Below are positions 24,470-37,327 of a stretch of 64,000 nt of DNA, piece by piece. Positions within the stretch are counted from its first letter, which is position 1. Each line of letters starts with the position of its first letter. This DNA comes from Papio anubis (Eukaryota; Chordata; Mammalia; Primates; Cercopithecidae), in the NCBI RefSeq assembly GCF_008728515.1, contig NC_044977.1, positions 7,711,501 through 7,775,500 on the forward strand. Direction: 5' to 3'. The position numbers and the translations under genes are program-made. The notes beneath the pieces are model-generated. The model did no database searches. It saw only the letters and a list, made by a program, of their open reading frames with translations, and was not told where the DNA came from.

Positions 24470-24775
24470 ACATGAGATAGAGTCTCACTCTGTGGCCCAG
24501 GCTGGAGTGCAGTGGTGTGATCTTGGCTCACTGCAACCTTTGCCTCTCCGGTTCAAGAAATTCTCATGCCTCAGTCACTACCCCTACACCCCATCCAAGT
24601 AGCTAGGATCATAGGCATGTACCACCATACCTTGCTAATTTGTGTGGTTTTTTTTTGTAGAGATGGGGTTTTATCATGTTGGCCAAGCTGGTCTTGAACA
24701 CCTGGCCTCAAGTGATCCCCCTGCCTCGGCCTCCCAAAATGCTGGGATTACAGGAGTGAGCCACCGAATCCAGCC
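24470..24775 (-). mobile_element. Alu (J/S type) fused to L1 5' end
   Basis: Antisense Alu beginning TGAGATAGAGTCTCACTCTG without the usual poly(T) and running to a complete Alu 5' end (GAGTGAGCCACCGAATCCAGCC). It abuts L1 at 24468-24470 in the same orientation, so read on the minus strand the order is Alu then L1 3' portion. Confidence 0.92.
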
Positions 24776-27700
24776 AGTATATTGGTCTTATAGAGATATA
24801 TTATTTGCCTCATAGTGTTTGAATACTGATGATTATCTCTCAGAAGTATAACTGTATGTTTCATTTATTTTGCTCATTTTATAATATTTCAGTAAAAACA
24901 TTTTGCTTTAAGGATATACCTTAGCCAAGGATCCCTGCAATACATTTTGTGAGATTTGAAAATTAATCAGGTAGAACCCCCTTCCTAAATAAGCTTGCAG
25001 TCAATTTGACATACTATTCCATTGTATTTGTCAATACACCTGCTTCATCTCTGGCACTCAGCACAGTGATAATTCCATGATGTCAAGTTACTTTGCACCA
25101 GGAATTTCTTCCCACAATTTTTGGATGTTTTCTACAGAATTGGACACCAATGTAATGATTTGTTTCTATATTAATGCCATTTTCTCTGATTCCCCTGTGA
25201 TTTTTTTACCTACATATGGTCTCTTTCACTGTTGCTCTTTTCTTTTCTGTTTCTTTGACCTTTAACTTATAATAAAAAAGCATCTAAAGCTTGGAATATG
25301 ATCAACATTTTTCTACAACAAATTCTATTTATTTTGCTGCTGTGATCAGCCACTTATATGTTTTTCTTTTTATTCTGGGCTTAGATAACAAAAAATGCCC
25401 TTGTCTTCTCAGTCATTCATTTTTTTACTTGTTAATGGTTTTATTGATTCATACATTCAGTCACAAATTAAAAATAATTCAACTACAGAAACATAAATTT
25501 CAAATAATAAAATAAAAGCAATGTGAATTCAAATATTTTTTCTGAAAATTTAACTCCCAGATAATGGTTTTATAACTCCAAATAGGTCTTGACTTTCTAA
25601 GATTTGACATAGAACCACACATTTCTATATTTTGTTACTTCTTCTATCAATGAATCTTGGCAATTATGTCTTTGATAAGTATTCTGGATTTCTTACTAAA
25701 TCACATATGAGTGTACAAAAATCAGCTATCTTGTTTCTCTTATTTCAGACACTTCATTATTTAATTCAACCCAGACCCAACCACAGCTGCTAGAACTTTC
25801 TTTTTTTCAAATGCTGCTTTCTTCCCCACTCTTCTTTGAATGCCTAAATTGATTTCCTCTCTGCCTGTCAGATACAAATTTCTCTTTAACTTAGACTCAA
25901 GATAACTGCAATGCTCTTCCTTATACCTATATAGTGTAAATCTTCCCTAATCTAATTTACAGTACATGCTACTTCACTTGGTAAGTCAAATTATCTACAC
26001 TACACCAATGCACATTTAATTCCCTCTTGTTCTTTTCTAGATTCCAAACTTAAAGTGGATAAAACTCTGAAGATATAGCTTGTAATGACTGGTTGTTCTT
26101 CTACATATAAAATGATGGCAAGGTAGAATACTGATTATTTGTTTTTTTTCTTTTTGTCTTTTCTAAAAAAAAAAAAAGAACAACTCTGCATTTTCCAGTG
26201 AGTCAGCAGCGTCCACCATTCCTTTCCGGAGAAGTAAGTTTGTCAAATCGGTAGTGCAAACACATGTGAATATTAAATATTTTGGTTTGACTTGTTTTGC
26301 TATGCTTTATTTTCTAAGTATGTCTTTGAATACCAGAAGAAAATAATCATGTGATTGGGTACGTGTGGAAGGTGAAGAGGGGATCAAGGAGACACTGCAT
26401 GAAGGTCACCAGAGTCAGGAAAGAGAAGGTGAGGAAGATGAGGTATGAGCGCCATCTATGGCCAGGTTTAACGAGTTGCTTGTGAACCGAGCAACTCCAG
26501 CCTGCCACCTATCCACTGAAATCAACAGGCTTTTCATCTATGCTGGTGAACAGTTCTTTAGGGTTCCTGTTGAATAAGGCCCTCCATGAGTAAGCACTCC
26601 ACTTTTTGCATCATTCCAGAGAAGAGTCAAATTTTGTCTCAGCTTTTCTACCTGAATGATCCTAAACAAGTTGCTAAACTTCTCTGTACCTTAGTTTTCT
26701 CAACTACAAACTGGCATTATGATATAAATATCTACTTTTAGAATTTTTGTGAGAATTAATGTCATATGTAAGGAGCTAAGAAGCATTTTGATGAATAGTC
26801 TTCAATAACTTAAGGTGATCCCAATTTGTTTTGGTATTAATAACATCCTTAGAGAAGCAGTTTTATCAACAATTAATTGTTTTCATATGATTTCTGATTA
26901 CTATGTTTTTCCAAATGACGAACAAACAGAATTTTTTTTTTTTAAGTCATTGTGTGTTAGTTACTACTTATTTACCTCTTCAAATCTTTAAGTCTTCCCT
27001 TTTATTCCAGAATTTAGCTGCTTTTATTTCAGGCATAATTTGACAGTGCCTTGACACAAGTCCATGGCAGGGCAAACACTGCTTTCTTCTCTTATTCCAC
27101 AGAATGAAAAGACCTTAGTAATCTGGTCAACACTCACATGCACAACTCAGAAATTTCAGGGTTCAATTCTTGGCCACTGGGCAATACAAAGTCATGTCTT
27201 ACTTTTTTTCTCCCTAAAATATGAATCTATGAAAAATGTATTTCAGCAATGTCCCCAGAAATTATTATGGGATTCAGTACTCATTGAGTCATCTACCCTA
27301 TTGTTGGTGTTCCCACCTTTCCTGTTTTATGACCCTCCCACCCCCGCCCTGTTTGCTATTCTGCTTCCTGATACCAACTTCTAAATAAATTATATTGGAA
27401 TCTGAGCTAAGATGAGCTGCTAATTATCTGCCTATGTAACTGAAATAATTTATCACGCAGATTCTAACATAATTTTTTCCTTACACTTGTTCAAAGATCC
27501 TTTGTAAGGGTTGTTTGTTTTGTTTCAGATACCGGTGTTTTACTTGTGGGCAAAATTTTTAAATTCTTAAATTTAGAGATTTTTTTTTTTTCAATGAACT
27601 CTAGTAACGTTTTCAAACGTGTCTGTGTGTGTGTATGTGTGTGATATTGTTTTACCAACACATTCTTAGAAACAGAACACCATCTCAAGATGGTTGTCAT

Positions 27701-29015
27701 CTAACCAGGTAGCCAAGTCCAGGCCACAGCTACGTGACCTCAACAATACCTCCAGATGTGCCTCTGTTCTGTGCCAGTAGACAGATCTAAAAAGGGAGCC
27801 AGCAGAGGTGACACCGAGGAGTTAGCAACAGGCCCTGAAGCTTTGAATAGAGCATACATTCATACTTTGGCATCTGGTTCCTACTTTTGCCAAATGTGCC
27901 TTGTTTGCATCCACAGCTGTTAAATGTGTTTGTTGAAAAGGGATAGACTAGGGAGAAGAAAGAGATTGGCGAGAGAGATGCCAGCTTCTGTGGGAGGGAG
28001 TGTCACGCCAACATTCAATTTACTTACAGTGAATTATTTGCTTTAGAAATCCTGTGTCATTTATTAGAATAACTGTGGTATATAGTGAACATGAACCTCA
28101 TGCTAAAGCAGTCATCTTTATATTTTATTGTAAATGAAGCATTTATAATTGTGTTCATCTAATTAACACCTAAAGAGCAATATATCTTCATTTACTTCAA
28201 ATAATATAATCTGGCAGTTAAGACCGAATTACTAAAGGCAGGCTTTTATATATTTCTGTCATATTTTTATTTTTTTAAAAATGACTTGGCCATTAGAATT
28301 AGGATTTTGTGAAGAATTTCACAGTTGAAAAATCAGTTTTAGAGATTCAAAACATTTTTCTAACCTAGAAAATAGACCTAGAAATTCTAAATATTTTCAG
28401 AATCTCAGTCTTCCTTCTAAAACTTATGACCCTCATATTCCAAAAGTTGTTTCAAAAGGGGAGATGAGAAAATAGTTTACTTTGTTTATGATAAAGGGAG
28501 ACTATCTTGCTGCTCTTGTGACAAAAAGGGGGAAAAGGCTTCTCTTGTCAATACTTTCTTCTTTCTTTGTGATTAAAGAATTTCTTATGATCTTAAGGAA
28601 ATTTCCCACACACTTGTGACAATAAAAATTAACGACAAGGACCCTGATAATAAAAAGAGAATTATTTTCCTTCTCCTGTATAAGTTTTATTTTATTTTAT
28701 TTTATTTAGAAATAACACATAAATGAGAAGTCTAAAACTGGGTATTCATTTTCAGTATGTTTTAAAAAGATGATCAGTCCCATGGCTAAAGTTTATTTTG
28801 AGTAACTGAGTTGATACTGATCATCTTTTATAATGTGAAAAAATAATAGCGAAGTTTTGATGTGATAGTTCCGCTAGCTGTTGCTGAGGTCACTAGACTG
28901 GAAGGCACATTGCCAGCCTGCCCTTAGACAGTAGATCATGTGTTTGTTGACTCCCTCACCATCTACCTCCTTTTGAGTGTGTGGTGTATGTATGTGTGTA
29001 AATGTGCATGTTTTT
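24776..29015. other. Long unique AT-rich interval, no gene seen
   Basis: No repeat is recognised except a (TTTTA)n run at about 28684-28708, an A-tract at 26164-26177 and a mixed GT tract near 27621-27643. Plus-strand frames at 25077, 25291 and 27064 (62, 74 and 106 codons) are hydrophobic or nondescript and lack motifs. The last lies in a C/T-rich stretch and is most likely chance. Confidence 0.5.
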
Positions 29016-29212
29016 AGACCAGCCTGGCCAACATGGTGAAACCCCATCTCTACTAAAAATACAAAAATTAGGCCATGGGCACCTGTACTCCCAGCTACTC
29101 TGGAGGCTGAGGCAGGAGAACCACTTGAGGCTGGGAGGCAGAGGTTGCAGTGAGCCAAGATTGTGTTACTGAACTCCAGTCTGGGCGACAGGGTTAGATG
29201 CTATCTCAAAAA
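29016..29212 (+). mobile_element. Alu fragment, 5'-truncated
   Basis: Begins inside the left arm at GACCAGCCTGGCCAACATGG and continues through the right arm to GGCGACAGGGTTAGATGC and a short A-rich end. The first roughly 90 bases of a normal Alu are missing. Confidence 0.93.
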
Positions 29213-32200
29213 GGAAGTGCGTGAATTTTGCCTAGCTATAGACTGCTGCGTGAATTGTCTTAATCATTTCTAATGATTTTATGGTGGTCTTTTAAGAATA
29301 GTTTATTGAATAGTATGAAGGCAACCAGTAACATCCAGGATCAGACAAATATGTAAAGACCAGGAAAGCAGAAATTGTATAAATTAAATTAAAAATAAAA
29401 TTTCATGTATTATCTTGAATGCTTTCATTTGTAGTTAACAAAACCTGAAATGTATAAACAATTTAAAATTGTACTAGTCCTATAACTGAAGAGTTGTAAC
29501 TTAGATTGAGCTTCAGGCCTCCAGTTCCCAGTTTGAGAGGGTCTCTACCTCACTCTTATTTGCATTATCTGTGTCCTGAATTCTTCCACGATGGCAATAT
29601 GCTGTCACCAGTAGCAACCCACATGCTTCTTCCTTTGCATCTCAGAAAAAACAAAATAATTATTTTTCACAAGTGAGAAAATAAATCCTGAACTTCGATG
29701 TCATTGGATCAACCTGAACCTACCTCATTTACCAGTGTAATGTCAGGAGATGGCTGGTTTAACTAATTAGCTGAACCTGGATTTCTCCTTGTTCCAGATC
29801 TAACCATCATAGTAATGGAGGTGTGATTATAACACACTTAATAAATGTGCCAAACAGCATAATTACAGCAGAATGATTACAGGCTGATTTTTCTCAAATT
29901 TGGTTGATACGAAGAAGGGAGGTGAATAATGGGTAAATAAGGATCTCTTCTTCCTAGGATTTCTAAAAACAAAAGCAAAAATGGTGTGAGTTTTCAGACT
30001 TAACCTTTCTTTGTCTATAAAATAGTTATTACTATTTTATACAAACAACTGAAAAATATGATGTATCTTGTGTGTGTATTTCTAAACGTGTGGATGTTGG
30101 GGTTGTTATAATTTGTACTGTATAATTACTTAGTCAAATGCAATAAATTCATTACTTGACTCTGTGTTAAAAATACGTAATAAAATATCAATTTAGATAC
30201 CACTACACTTCTGATAGCTTTTTTCATTACTCTACATTCAGGAGAAAATCAGAAAAAAATATATATTAATATGCTGTACACATACGTACCTGCATACAAT
30301 GCACATATACATACAAAACATATATGTATATACATGTATATATGTATGTGTGCATACACACATAATGCATACACATTAGTGCATATTTGCAAGTGCCAGG
30401 AGAGACAAAACAATGCATTCATTAATTTTTCAGTTATTTTCAGTGAGTTGTAGTCTATTATGCACAGAAAAAAATACGCATGAAGGAGTATGCATTTTAG
30501 AAATATTGTTATAACTGGGGCCCCTAGAATTGTTTGCTATGCAGTTCTGGTGGTTACGATTGTAAATCTGGGCATATAATATTAAGGACAGGGTTGGAGC
30601 TGTCTGATTTGAAGCACATAAAGTCTTAACTGCCACCGATAATGTCAACCCGAATTATTATTTTCATTTCAACACAGATTATAGGACAGGAAGACATAAA
30701 TGGAAATTAAAAAATAAATTCAGCACATATTTCAGAAAGTACCTTTTCATGTGGAGAATAATAAATGCTTAGAAGAGCCTGCAGGCAAAGTTGTTGAGGC
30801 AAAAAGCAGGAGTGTCATTCAAGAAACAATTAGATGCCATCCTTGGGGAAATGGAGTACTAAAAAGGATATGCCTTGATGGACCAAATGACCTTTATTCT
30901 CTCTCCAAAAATCTCTCATATTCTTATAATTCTAATCGTGAAATATTTCAGCAATTTGGCCTCCAGCAATGTCAATTCTTACTTGAATTATTCACCTCAC
31001 CAGTTCACTGCTGAGGAAGAACCTTTCTCATAGTGCTACAAAGATTGCATATTGACCAGATGTAATTCCCAATGCTGTTGCTCATAGGCATTTTATTCGC
31101 AAGGATGCCTTAGGTCTGATACTATAAAGTGATTGCTTATAGAAGAAGCCTTTTTTGAGCCCTATGTGATTGAAAAGTGGCCTAAATTGGAGAAGACAGG
31201 TTTAACTAATATATTAATTATAGAAGGCATGAGGATTATTTAAGATTTTTATTGGCAAGAGTTATTTCAAAATATAACTGGTTTTAGTAGAATGCAGCCT
31301 ATATTAATTTGTTTATTTCTTAATTAGTATTGGATATGATAATGACTTATTTTTAGCTATTGACTTCATTTCAATAGAATATTCTGAAAATAAAAATAAA
31401 AAGAGATTTGTCATTTTACAGTCTATTTAAAAACAAACAATTTCAATAATAGCACACTTTAGAAAGCTAGAAATAGATACTGAATAAATGTAATGTATGA
31501 ATGTTACTTGGTACATTTGAGTAAGCCAGGAAAATCAGCTATCTATACTTTTCTGATTTTACATTGATTTAACAGAACACAGAATTCCTGAGAACTCAGG
31601 GATTTTGTGAGAACTACAGTCACCCTATTATGTTCTTAAAGTGATATTCAGTGAAAGAAAAAAGAACATGTTTCTATCTGTCATCTAAATGGACTCCTAG
31701 AGTTCTTTCTGTGTGTCACAAATTGGAACTCAGTGGTGAACTGAGTGCCGAGAGCGTATTTTCAAAAGCTAACGGAAGGTCACATACATTGGACAGTTCA
31801 AAGCACAGAAAAACCCAGAGGCTTTAAAAATGTCAGGTATATTACAGTGTTAAAACAAATAAATATTGTACAAGTTTTTGCCAAAGATAAAAGTGAAATC
31901 ATGTTAAAAAATATAAATCTTCATTATAATATGAATTACTTTCATCATAGATGAAATCTAAAGTGTATAAATAATATGTTTATATACCTCTGTAACAAAA
32001 CATTATACTAATAAAGTAAATGATAAAGTTTACAAAATGGTTTATGGTAAATATATAATAGGTGAATATATTATGCTAAATAATATGATCTGTGGATTAT
32101 GTCATTTAAGAGTTAAAACAACTTTTTATTTATGGAAACATTATCACCCATCTAGTAAACAGATTTTTTAACAGTGTTCAATGTGCAGAGAATAATCTTA

Positions 32201-33435
32201 TGACATAACTTTTAAACAATGGAATAAAAATTAAATCAAGTAATTCTCAAACCATGCATAATGAAATGAGAACTTATGTAACAAAATAGCAAACAGATAA
32301 ATAATGTTTTGTAGTCCATAGTAATTATATTAATTAGTCAAGCATTTTAATAGCTTATGCATTTTTTTTAAAATTTCACATAAGAAATATTTATAGAAGC
32401 ATAAAATCTTATATAAGTATGAAATAGTTATTAAAATTAATCTACTAGCCTATACAATTGCTTTAGTCATCTACTTTAGCTTAAAAATGGGATTTGATCA
32501 TTCTTTGATGGTTGAAAATTATTCAGAGGTCTTTTTTGTGAACAATGTACATGATAATTCTGAAAAATCAGTCCACTCTGTTCAAGAATATTCTGTGGTT
32601 ATAATATAGTGAGACCAATTCTGTACTATCTCAGTTTAAAAATAAATAACAATACTTCTTTAGATTGATACCTGTTTCTTCATACAGAATGTGAGGTGTC
32701 ACATTCTGAATATGTCACAGTTAATTTACCAAATAAAATTTTACTCAATCAGTAATCAATATTTCATTTTTTAAAATTTAGCTTCCTAATCTCACTGAGT
32801 ATTCTAGGTGGTAGAATTATTCTAAAATAATCTAAATGCCTACATTAAATATTGAAGAAAACTACATCCTAATAAAGTAAAAGATGATTTATCTTTCTCA
32901 AGGAGTTTAACAAATATTATATACTTTAAAACGATTAAAAACATTTTTTAATATAAGAAGGATAACATTAGACCCAGAACTCTGAAACCTGAGGTTAAAA
33001 AAAAAACCCCAAGACATTGTTTTTCCCTTCATGTAAGTTGATAAGTGAAAGTTTTAGACAAGATAATTGATTCCAGAAATAACAAAAATACTTGACAGTC
33101 TTAAAAAGTGAATAATGTGATCTATTTCTTTTAAAGGAGTTCTAGGTAAATAGGAATAACAGATTACTACTGAGAAGAATTAGAAAACCTGGCCAACTAT
33201 AAATACCTTTTTTTTGACAGCATCAGAGAAATTACAAAACAATGAAGAACAACAGAGTCAATACCCAAGAGAAAAGAAAAGAGAGAAAAGAGCTTAGTGT
33301 TTGAGGTCACTTATCCCCAGGAATGCTTCTATTTAAAATGTGGCTTCCACTTAAAATGACCCATGGACCCTCTGATAGTCTTTGAACTGTTCACACCAGT
33401 TAGTGATAAAGTAGGGAGACAATCTGCAAAAAGAA
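29213..33435. other. Long unique AT-rich interval, no gene seen
   Basis: Very AT-rich. A degenerate TA/CA/GT tract covers about 30257-30375. An 88-codon plus-strand frame at 30751-31014 is noted under findings. No transposable element is confidently recognised. Confidence 0.5.
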
Positions 33436-33439
33436 AGAT

Positions 33440-34010
33440 ATCCAAATAGACCGTAAGCATATGAAAAGATGATTCATTGTTTTAATCTTCATACAAATAT
33501 AAATTGAAATAACAATCAGGAGCTCTTATATACTGCTGGTGGGAATGTGAGTTTGTTATGCAGATTTTAGTAAACTTTTTACAGTATCTTGTAAAATTAA
33601 TTTTATAAACGTTGACACAACAACTGTACTCATTGGTATATGCCTATGAGAAATAGGTGCACATTTGCTGTAAGACACTTATATGATAAAAATTACAGCA
33701 TCATTATTTACAGTAGTATATATCTGAAATGCAAATATTCATCAACAGTATAATGTACAAATAATGGTATATTCATATAATAAATACTTTATGGCAACAT
33801 AAAATAACACGTTAATGCACCTTAATAATAAGAATGAGTCTCATAGAGCAATACATTGAGGAAACTAAGTAAAACTCAGTACTGATTAAATATTTCATTT
33901 ATATAAAATAGAAACCTTGTCAAACTACTCTGTGGTATTAGAAGTTAGTGTAATGGTTCCCTTTTGTGATGAGGGAGGGAATAGTGATTCGCAGTGGCCA
34001 GGCCTATAGC
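33440..34010 (+). mobile_element. Old L1M fragment, plus strand
   Basis: Decayed L1 ORF2 C-terminal and 3' UTR order: the AGATATCCAAATAGACCGTAAG start, TATATACTGCTGGTGGGAATG, then a TATTCATATAATAAATACTTTATGGC stretch matching the usual ACTATTCAGCC block. Heavily mutated, with no intact frame. Confidence 0.7.
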
Positions 34011-34846
34011 CTTAAGGAAATGAATTCCTCCAACCACATGATCAAATCTTTCCCTAGTTGAGACTTTAAATGAGAATTCAGTTTTTGATTTAAAGTTGAT
34101 GCTAAAGATATTATAGGTGAAAATATTTTTAATGTTTTTTTAATATTATATTTTATAAATCATATATCTGGTGTCATACATGAGAAATCTCTGCCTATGT
34201 AAAGGTCAGAAAAACCTGCACTATATTTATCTGTATTCATTTTATAATTTTACTTCTTACACAGAGATGTGTTATGGTTTTTGAAGTTTTTTGTCTTTCT
34301 GGAATAACTTCTAATAAGAATCTAAGTTTACATTTTTTAGGGGTATACATTTGTATATATGGCATATGTGGTTTTTGCATGTAGATATTCAATTGTTCCT
34401 ACAATATTTGTTGACAAGATGATTCTTTTTCCATAGAATTCTTTAGCAGTTTTCGTCAAAGATCAAATGAATATACAATATATTCACATGACAACACTGT
34501 AATTGTACTCTTTAAATTTATACACATTTTTAAAACAGTTTACCAGATACGTGATGGTGTATTTTTGGACATTCTATTCTATTCCATTAATTAATATGTT
34601 TATCTTTATAATAATATATACTTTATTAATTACTGTAGCTTTTAGTAAGTCTTGAAATTAGTTAGTCCTTCTGTTGTTTTTTTTTTTTTTTCTTATTTTT
34701 CTACATTGTTATGGCTATTCTAGTCCTTGAAAACAAGAACTGGAAAGAATCAACACATTAAAAATATGACTAGATGATGCATGGCAACTCATGCCTGTAA
34801 TCAGCTTGCCAGTTTACAAAATAAGACTGGGAAGATTTTGATAGAT

Positions 34847-35157
34847 ATTTTGTTGACTGCAGATCATTTTGTGTAGAATTGCCACATGACCAAAATGTAT
34901 TATTTCAATAATTCCCTCTTTATTTAGAGATCTTTAATTTTTCTCAATACTCTTTTATAGTGACCAAGTCCTATACCATTTTTTGTTGAAATTGTTGAAA
35001 TTTTGTTGACTGCAGATCATTTTGTGTAGAATTGTCACATGACCACATTTATTATTTCAATAATTCCCTCTTTATTTATTTAGAGATCTGTAATTTTTCT
35101 CAAAAATGTGTTATAGTTTTCAGTGAACAAGTCCTATACCATTTTTGTTGAAATTGT
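34847..35157. repeat. Diverged tandem duplication, period about 153 bases
   Basis: ATTTTGTTGACTGCAGATCA starts at 34847 and again at 35000. Both copies continue through CAATAATTCCCTCTTTATTT to AAGTCCTATACCATTTTT. Several substitutions and a 4-base TTTA insertion separate them, so the duplication is old. Confidence 0.9.
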
Positions 35158-35353
35158 CCCTAAGTATTTCATTCTTTTTGTGCTATTATGATAGGAATTT
35201 TTTTTAATGTTTGAGACATTTTTCACTTGTATATAGAAATTTAACTTACATTTTATGTTAATCTTGTATCTTGCAGTATTGCTAAACTCTCTCATATTTC
35301 TAATTGCTTATTTGTAAATAATTTCAGACTACCTACATGAAAGATCATGTTGT

Positions 35354-35640
35354 TGGCCGGGCGCGGTGGCTCAAGCCTGTAATCCCAGCACTTTGGGAGG
35401 CCGAGACGGGCGGATCACGAGGTCAGGAGATCGAGACCATCCTGGCTAACACGGTGAAACCCCGTCTCTACTAAAAAATACAAAAAACTAGCCGGGCGAG
35501 GTGGCGGGCGCCTGTAGTCCCAGCTACTCAGGAGGCTGAGCCAGAGAATACGGGAACCCGAGGCTGAGCTTGCAGCAGCTGAGATCCCGCCACAGCATCT
35601 CCAGCCTGGGTTTACAGAGCAAGACTCCGCCTTTAAAGAA
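35354..35640 (+). mobile_element. AluY of the Old World monkey lineage, with disturbed right arm
   Basis: Starts GGCCGGGCGCGGTGGCTCAA and contains GCCGGGCGAGGTGGCGGGCG, both cercopithecid variants. The left arm is almost consensus, while the right arm after about 35535 has clustered substitutions and indels. Flanks AAAGATCATGTTGTT and AAAGATCGCGTTGCTT form a probable target-site duplication. Confidence 0.95.
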
Positions 35641-36104
35641 AGATCGCGTTGCTTGCGAATAAGACAATTTTAATTTCTTCTTTTTCAGTCTACCTACCTT
35701 TAATAACATGTCTTAACATTTGTTATACTGCCTCAAAGCTCCATCACATTGTTGAATAGGAGAGGTAAGAGAGAATCTCCATCCCATGTATCCACTCTCT
35801 TCAATCTTGAGAAATTCAAATAAGGTCTGATGTTAGCTGTAGTTTTTGTTTGTTTATTTGCTTTTATAAATGTCCTTTATCAAGTTGAGAAAACTAACTT
35901 CTATTCCTAGTTTACTGGGAGATTTTGCTTTTGCTTTTGTTTTTAAAATTGTAAATGGGTTTAGATTTTGTCAGATGATTTTCTGTGTCTATTGTGATAA
36001 TGATGTATATTAATCTGGCTTTTTGTTTGAATCAGTAGGGTTTTTTTTAGTAAATAGTATTTCATTTTATAAATATACGTAAATTTGTTTGTTAATTCAC
36101 CTGG

Positions 36105-36344
36105 TGTTAGTCCCTCTGGGGTGCTATTATAAAATACCATAAACTAGGTATTTTATGAATAACAAAAGTTTATTTCTTACAGTTCTGAAGTCTGGAATGT
36201 CCAAGACCAAGGCACAGTCACATTTGTTTTCTGATCAAGGCCTGATATCTGGTTCATTGACAGCACCTTCTCACTGAGTCTTCACGCAGTGGAAGAAGGG
36301 GCAAGGCAGTTCTCCTGTGCCTGTCTCACCAAGGATGCTGGCAT
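36105..36344 (-). mobile_element. MaLR LTR fragment, antisense
   Basis: Begins GTTAGTCCCTCTGGGGTGC (antisense of a MaLR 3' end), followed by ATACCATAAACTAGGTATTT and TTTATTTCTTACAGTTCTG. It stops abruptly at the start of the sense MLT1. Confidence 0.75.
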
Positions 36345-36702
36345 TGTTACAATGTTTATGTTCCCACAAAATTCATATCTTAAAATCCTAACTCTCACGG
36401 TTATGATATTAGAACGTAGATCCTTTGGGAGGTGATTAAATCATAAGAGTAGAACCCTCACAAATGAGATTAGTGCCTTTATAAAATAGATATAAGGGAA
36501 TTTGCTCACTCCTTCCACCTTGTGAGGATACACTAGGAAGGTGCCATCTGCGAGGAACAGACCCTCAGCAGACACTGAATCTGCTGGCGTCTTGATCTTG
36601 CATTTGTCAGCCTCCAGAAAAGTGAGATGTAAATGTGTGTTGGTTACAAGCCACCCAGTCTATGGTATTTTGTTAGAGCAGCTTGAAGGGACTAAGACAG
36701 GT
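36345..36702 (+). mobile_element. MaLR LTR, MLT1 type
   Basis: Sense MLT1 with CCTTTGGGAGGTGATTAAAT, GAATCTGCTGGCGTCTTGAT, GCCACCCAGTCTATGGTATT and the end GGACTAAGACAGG. It is in head-to-head contact with the antisense MaLR fragment on its left. Confidence 0.9.
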
Positions 36703-36994
36703 ATGACTCCCGTTCATTAGTTGTCTGCCGGCGTCATGTAATTAACTCCTAATATGATCACCTTGAGAAACAAGAATTTCACATATAAATTTTGGAGAGA
36801 TACAAATATTCAGAGAGTAGCACACCCATTCATAGACACCTGTGTCTCTGGTTTGGGGTATTATAAATTAGGCTGTAGTGGATATTCTTTGTGTGGGTAT
36901 ATGTTTTCATTTCTCTGGCGTAAATACTTGGAAGCATAATTTTAGGTCATATGCTTGACATGTGTTCAGTGTTTATAATAAGCTGCTACAAATA

Positions 36995-36999
<5 letters not shown>
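36703..36999. other. Unassigned spacer between MLT1 and AluY
   Basis: About 300 bases with no long reading frame of note. It may be old L1 3' end sequence, since similar wording (cacatccttaccaacatt) resumes after the AluY. Confidence 0.4.
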
Positions 37000-37025
<26 letters not shown>

Positions 37026-37308
37026 TTCCGAGGCGGAGTCTCGCTCTGTCGCCCAGGCTGGAGTGAGCGGCGCCATCTTGGCTCACTGCAAGCTCCGCCC
37101 CCCGGGTTCCCGCCATTCTCCTGCCTCAGCCTCCCGAGGAGCTGGGACCACAGGCGCCGCCACCACACCCGGCTAATTTTTTGTATTTTTAGTAGAGACG
37201 GGGTTTCACCGTGTTAGCCAGGATGGTCTCAATCTCCTGACCTCGTGATCCACCCGCCTCGGCCTCCCAATGTCCTGGGATTACAGGCGTGAGCCACCGC
37301 GCCCGGCC
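37000..37308 (-). mobile_element. Young AluY, antisense
   Basis: Full-length antisense Alu with a long T-run. The target-site duplication AGCTGCTACAAATATTTCT (36981-36999) recurs as AGCTGCTACAAATGTTTCT (37309-37327), 19 bases with one mismatch. Confidence 0.96.
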
Positions 37309-37327
37309 AGCTGCTACAAATGTTTCT

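Larger units (their letters stand above)
34330..36095 (-). mobile_element. Old L1 fragment, minus strand, split by AluY
   Basis: Reverse-complement L1 ORF2 sequence on both sides of the AluY: GTCAAAGATCAAATGAATAT before it, and CATCACATTGTTGAATAGGAG (antisense of the LLFNIVLE region) and GATTTTCTGTGTCTATTGTG after it. It includes a diverged 153-base tandem duplication at 34847-35157. Confidence 0.75.

Noticed and set aside
27064..27384. 106-codon plus-strand frame as a possible exon
   Set aside because: No domain, no convincing splice signals or Kozak context, and it lies in C/T-rich DNA where chance frames occur.
36951..37217. Plus-strand 88-codon frame with cysteine- and proline-rich translation
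   Set aside because: It is the antisense AluY at 37000-37308 read through its poly(T).
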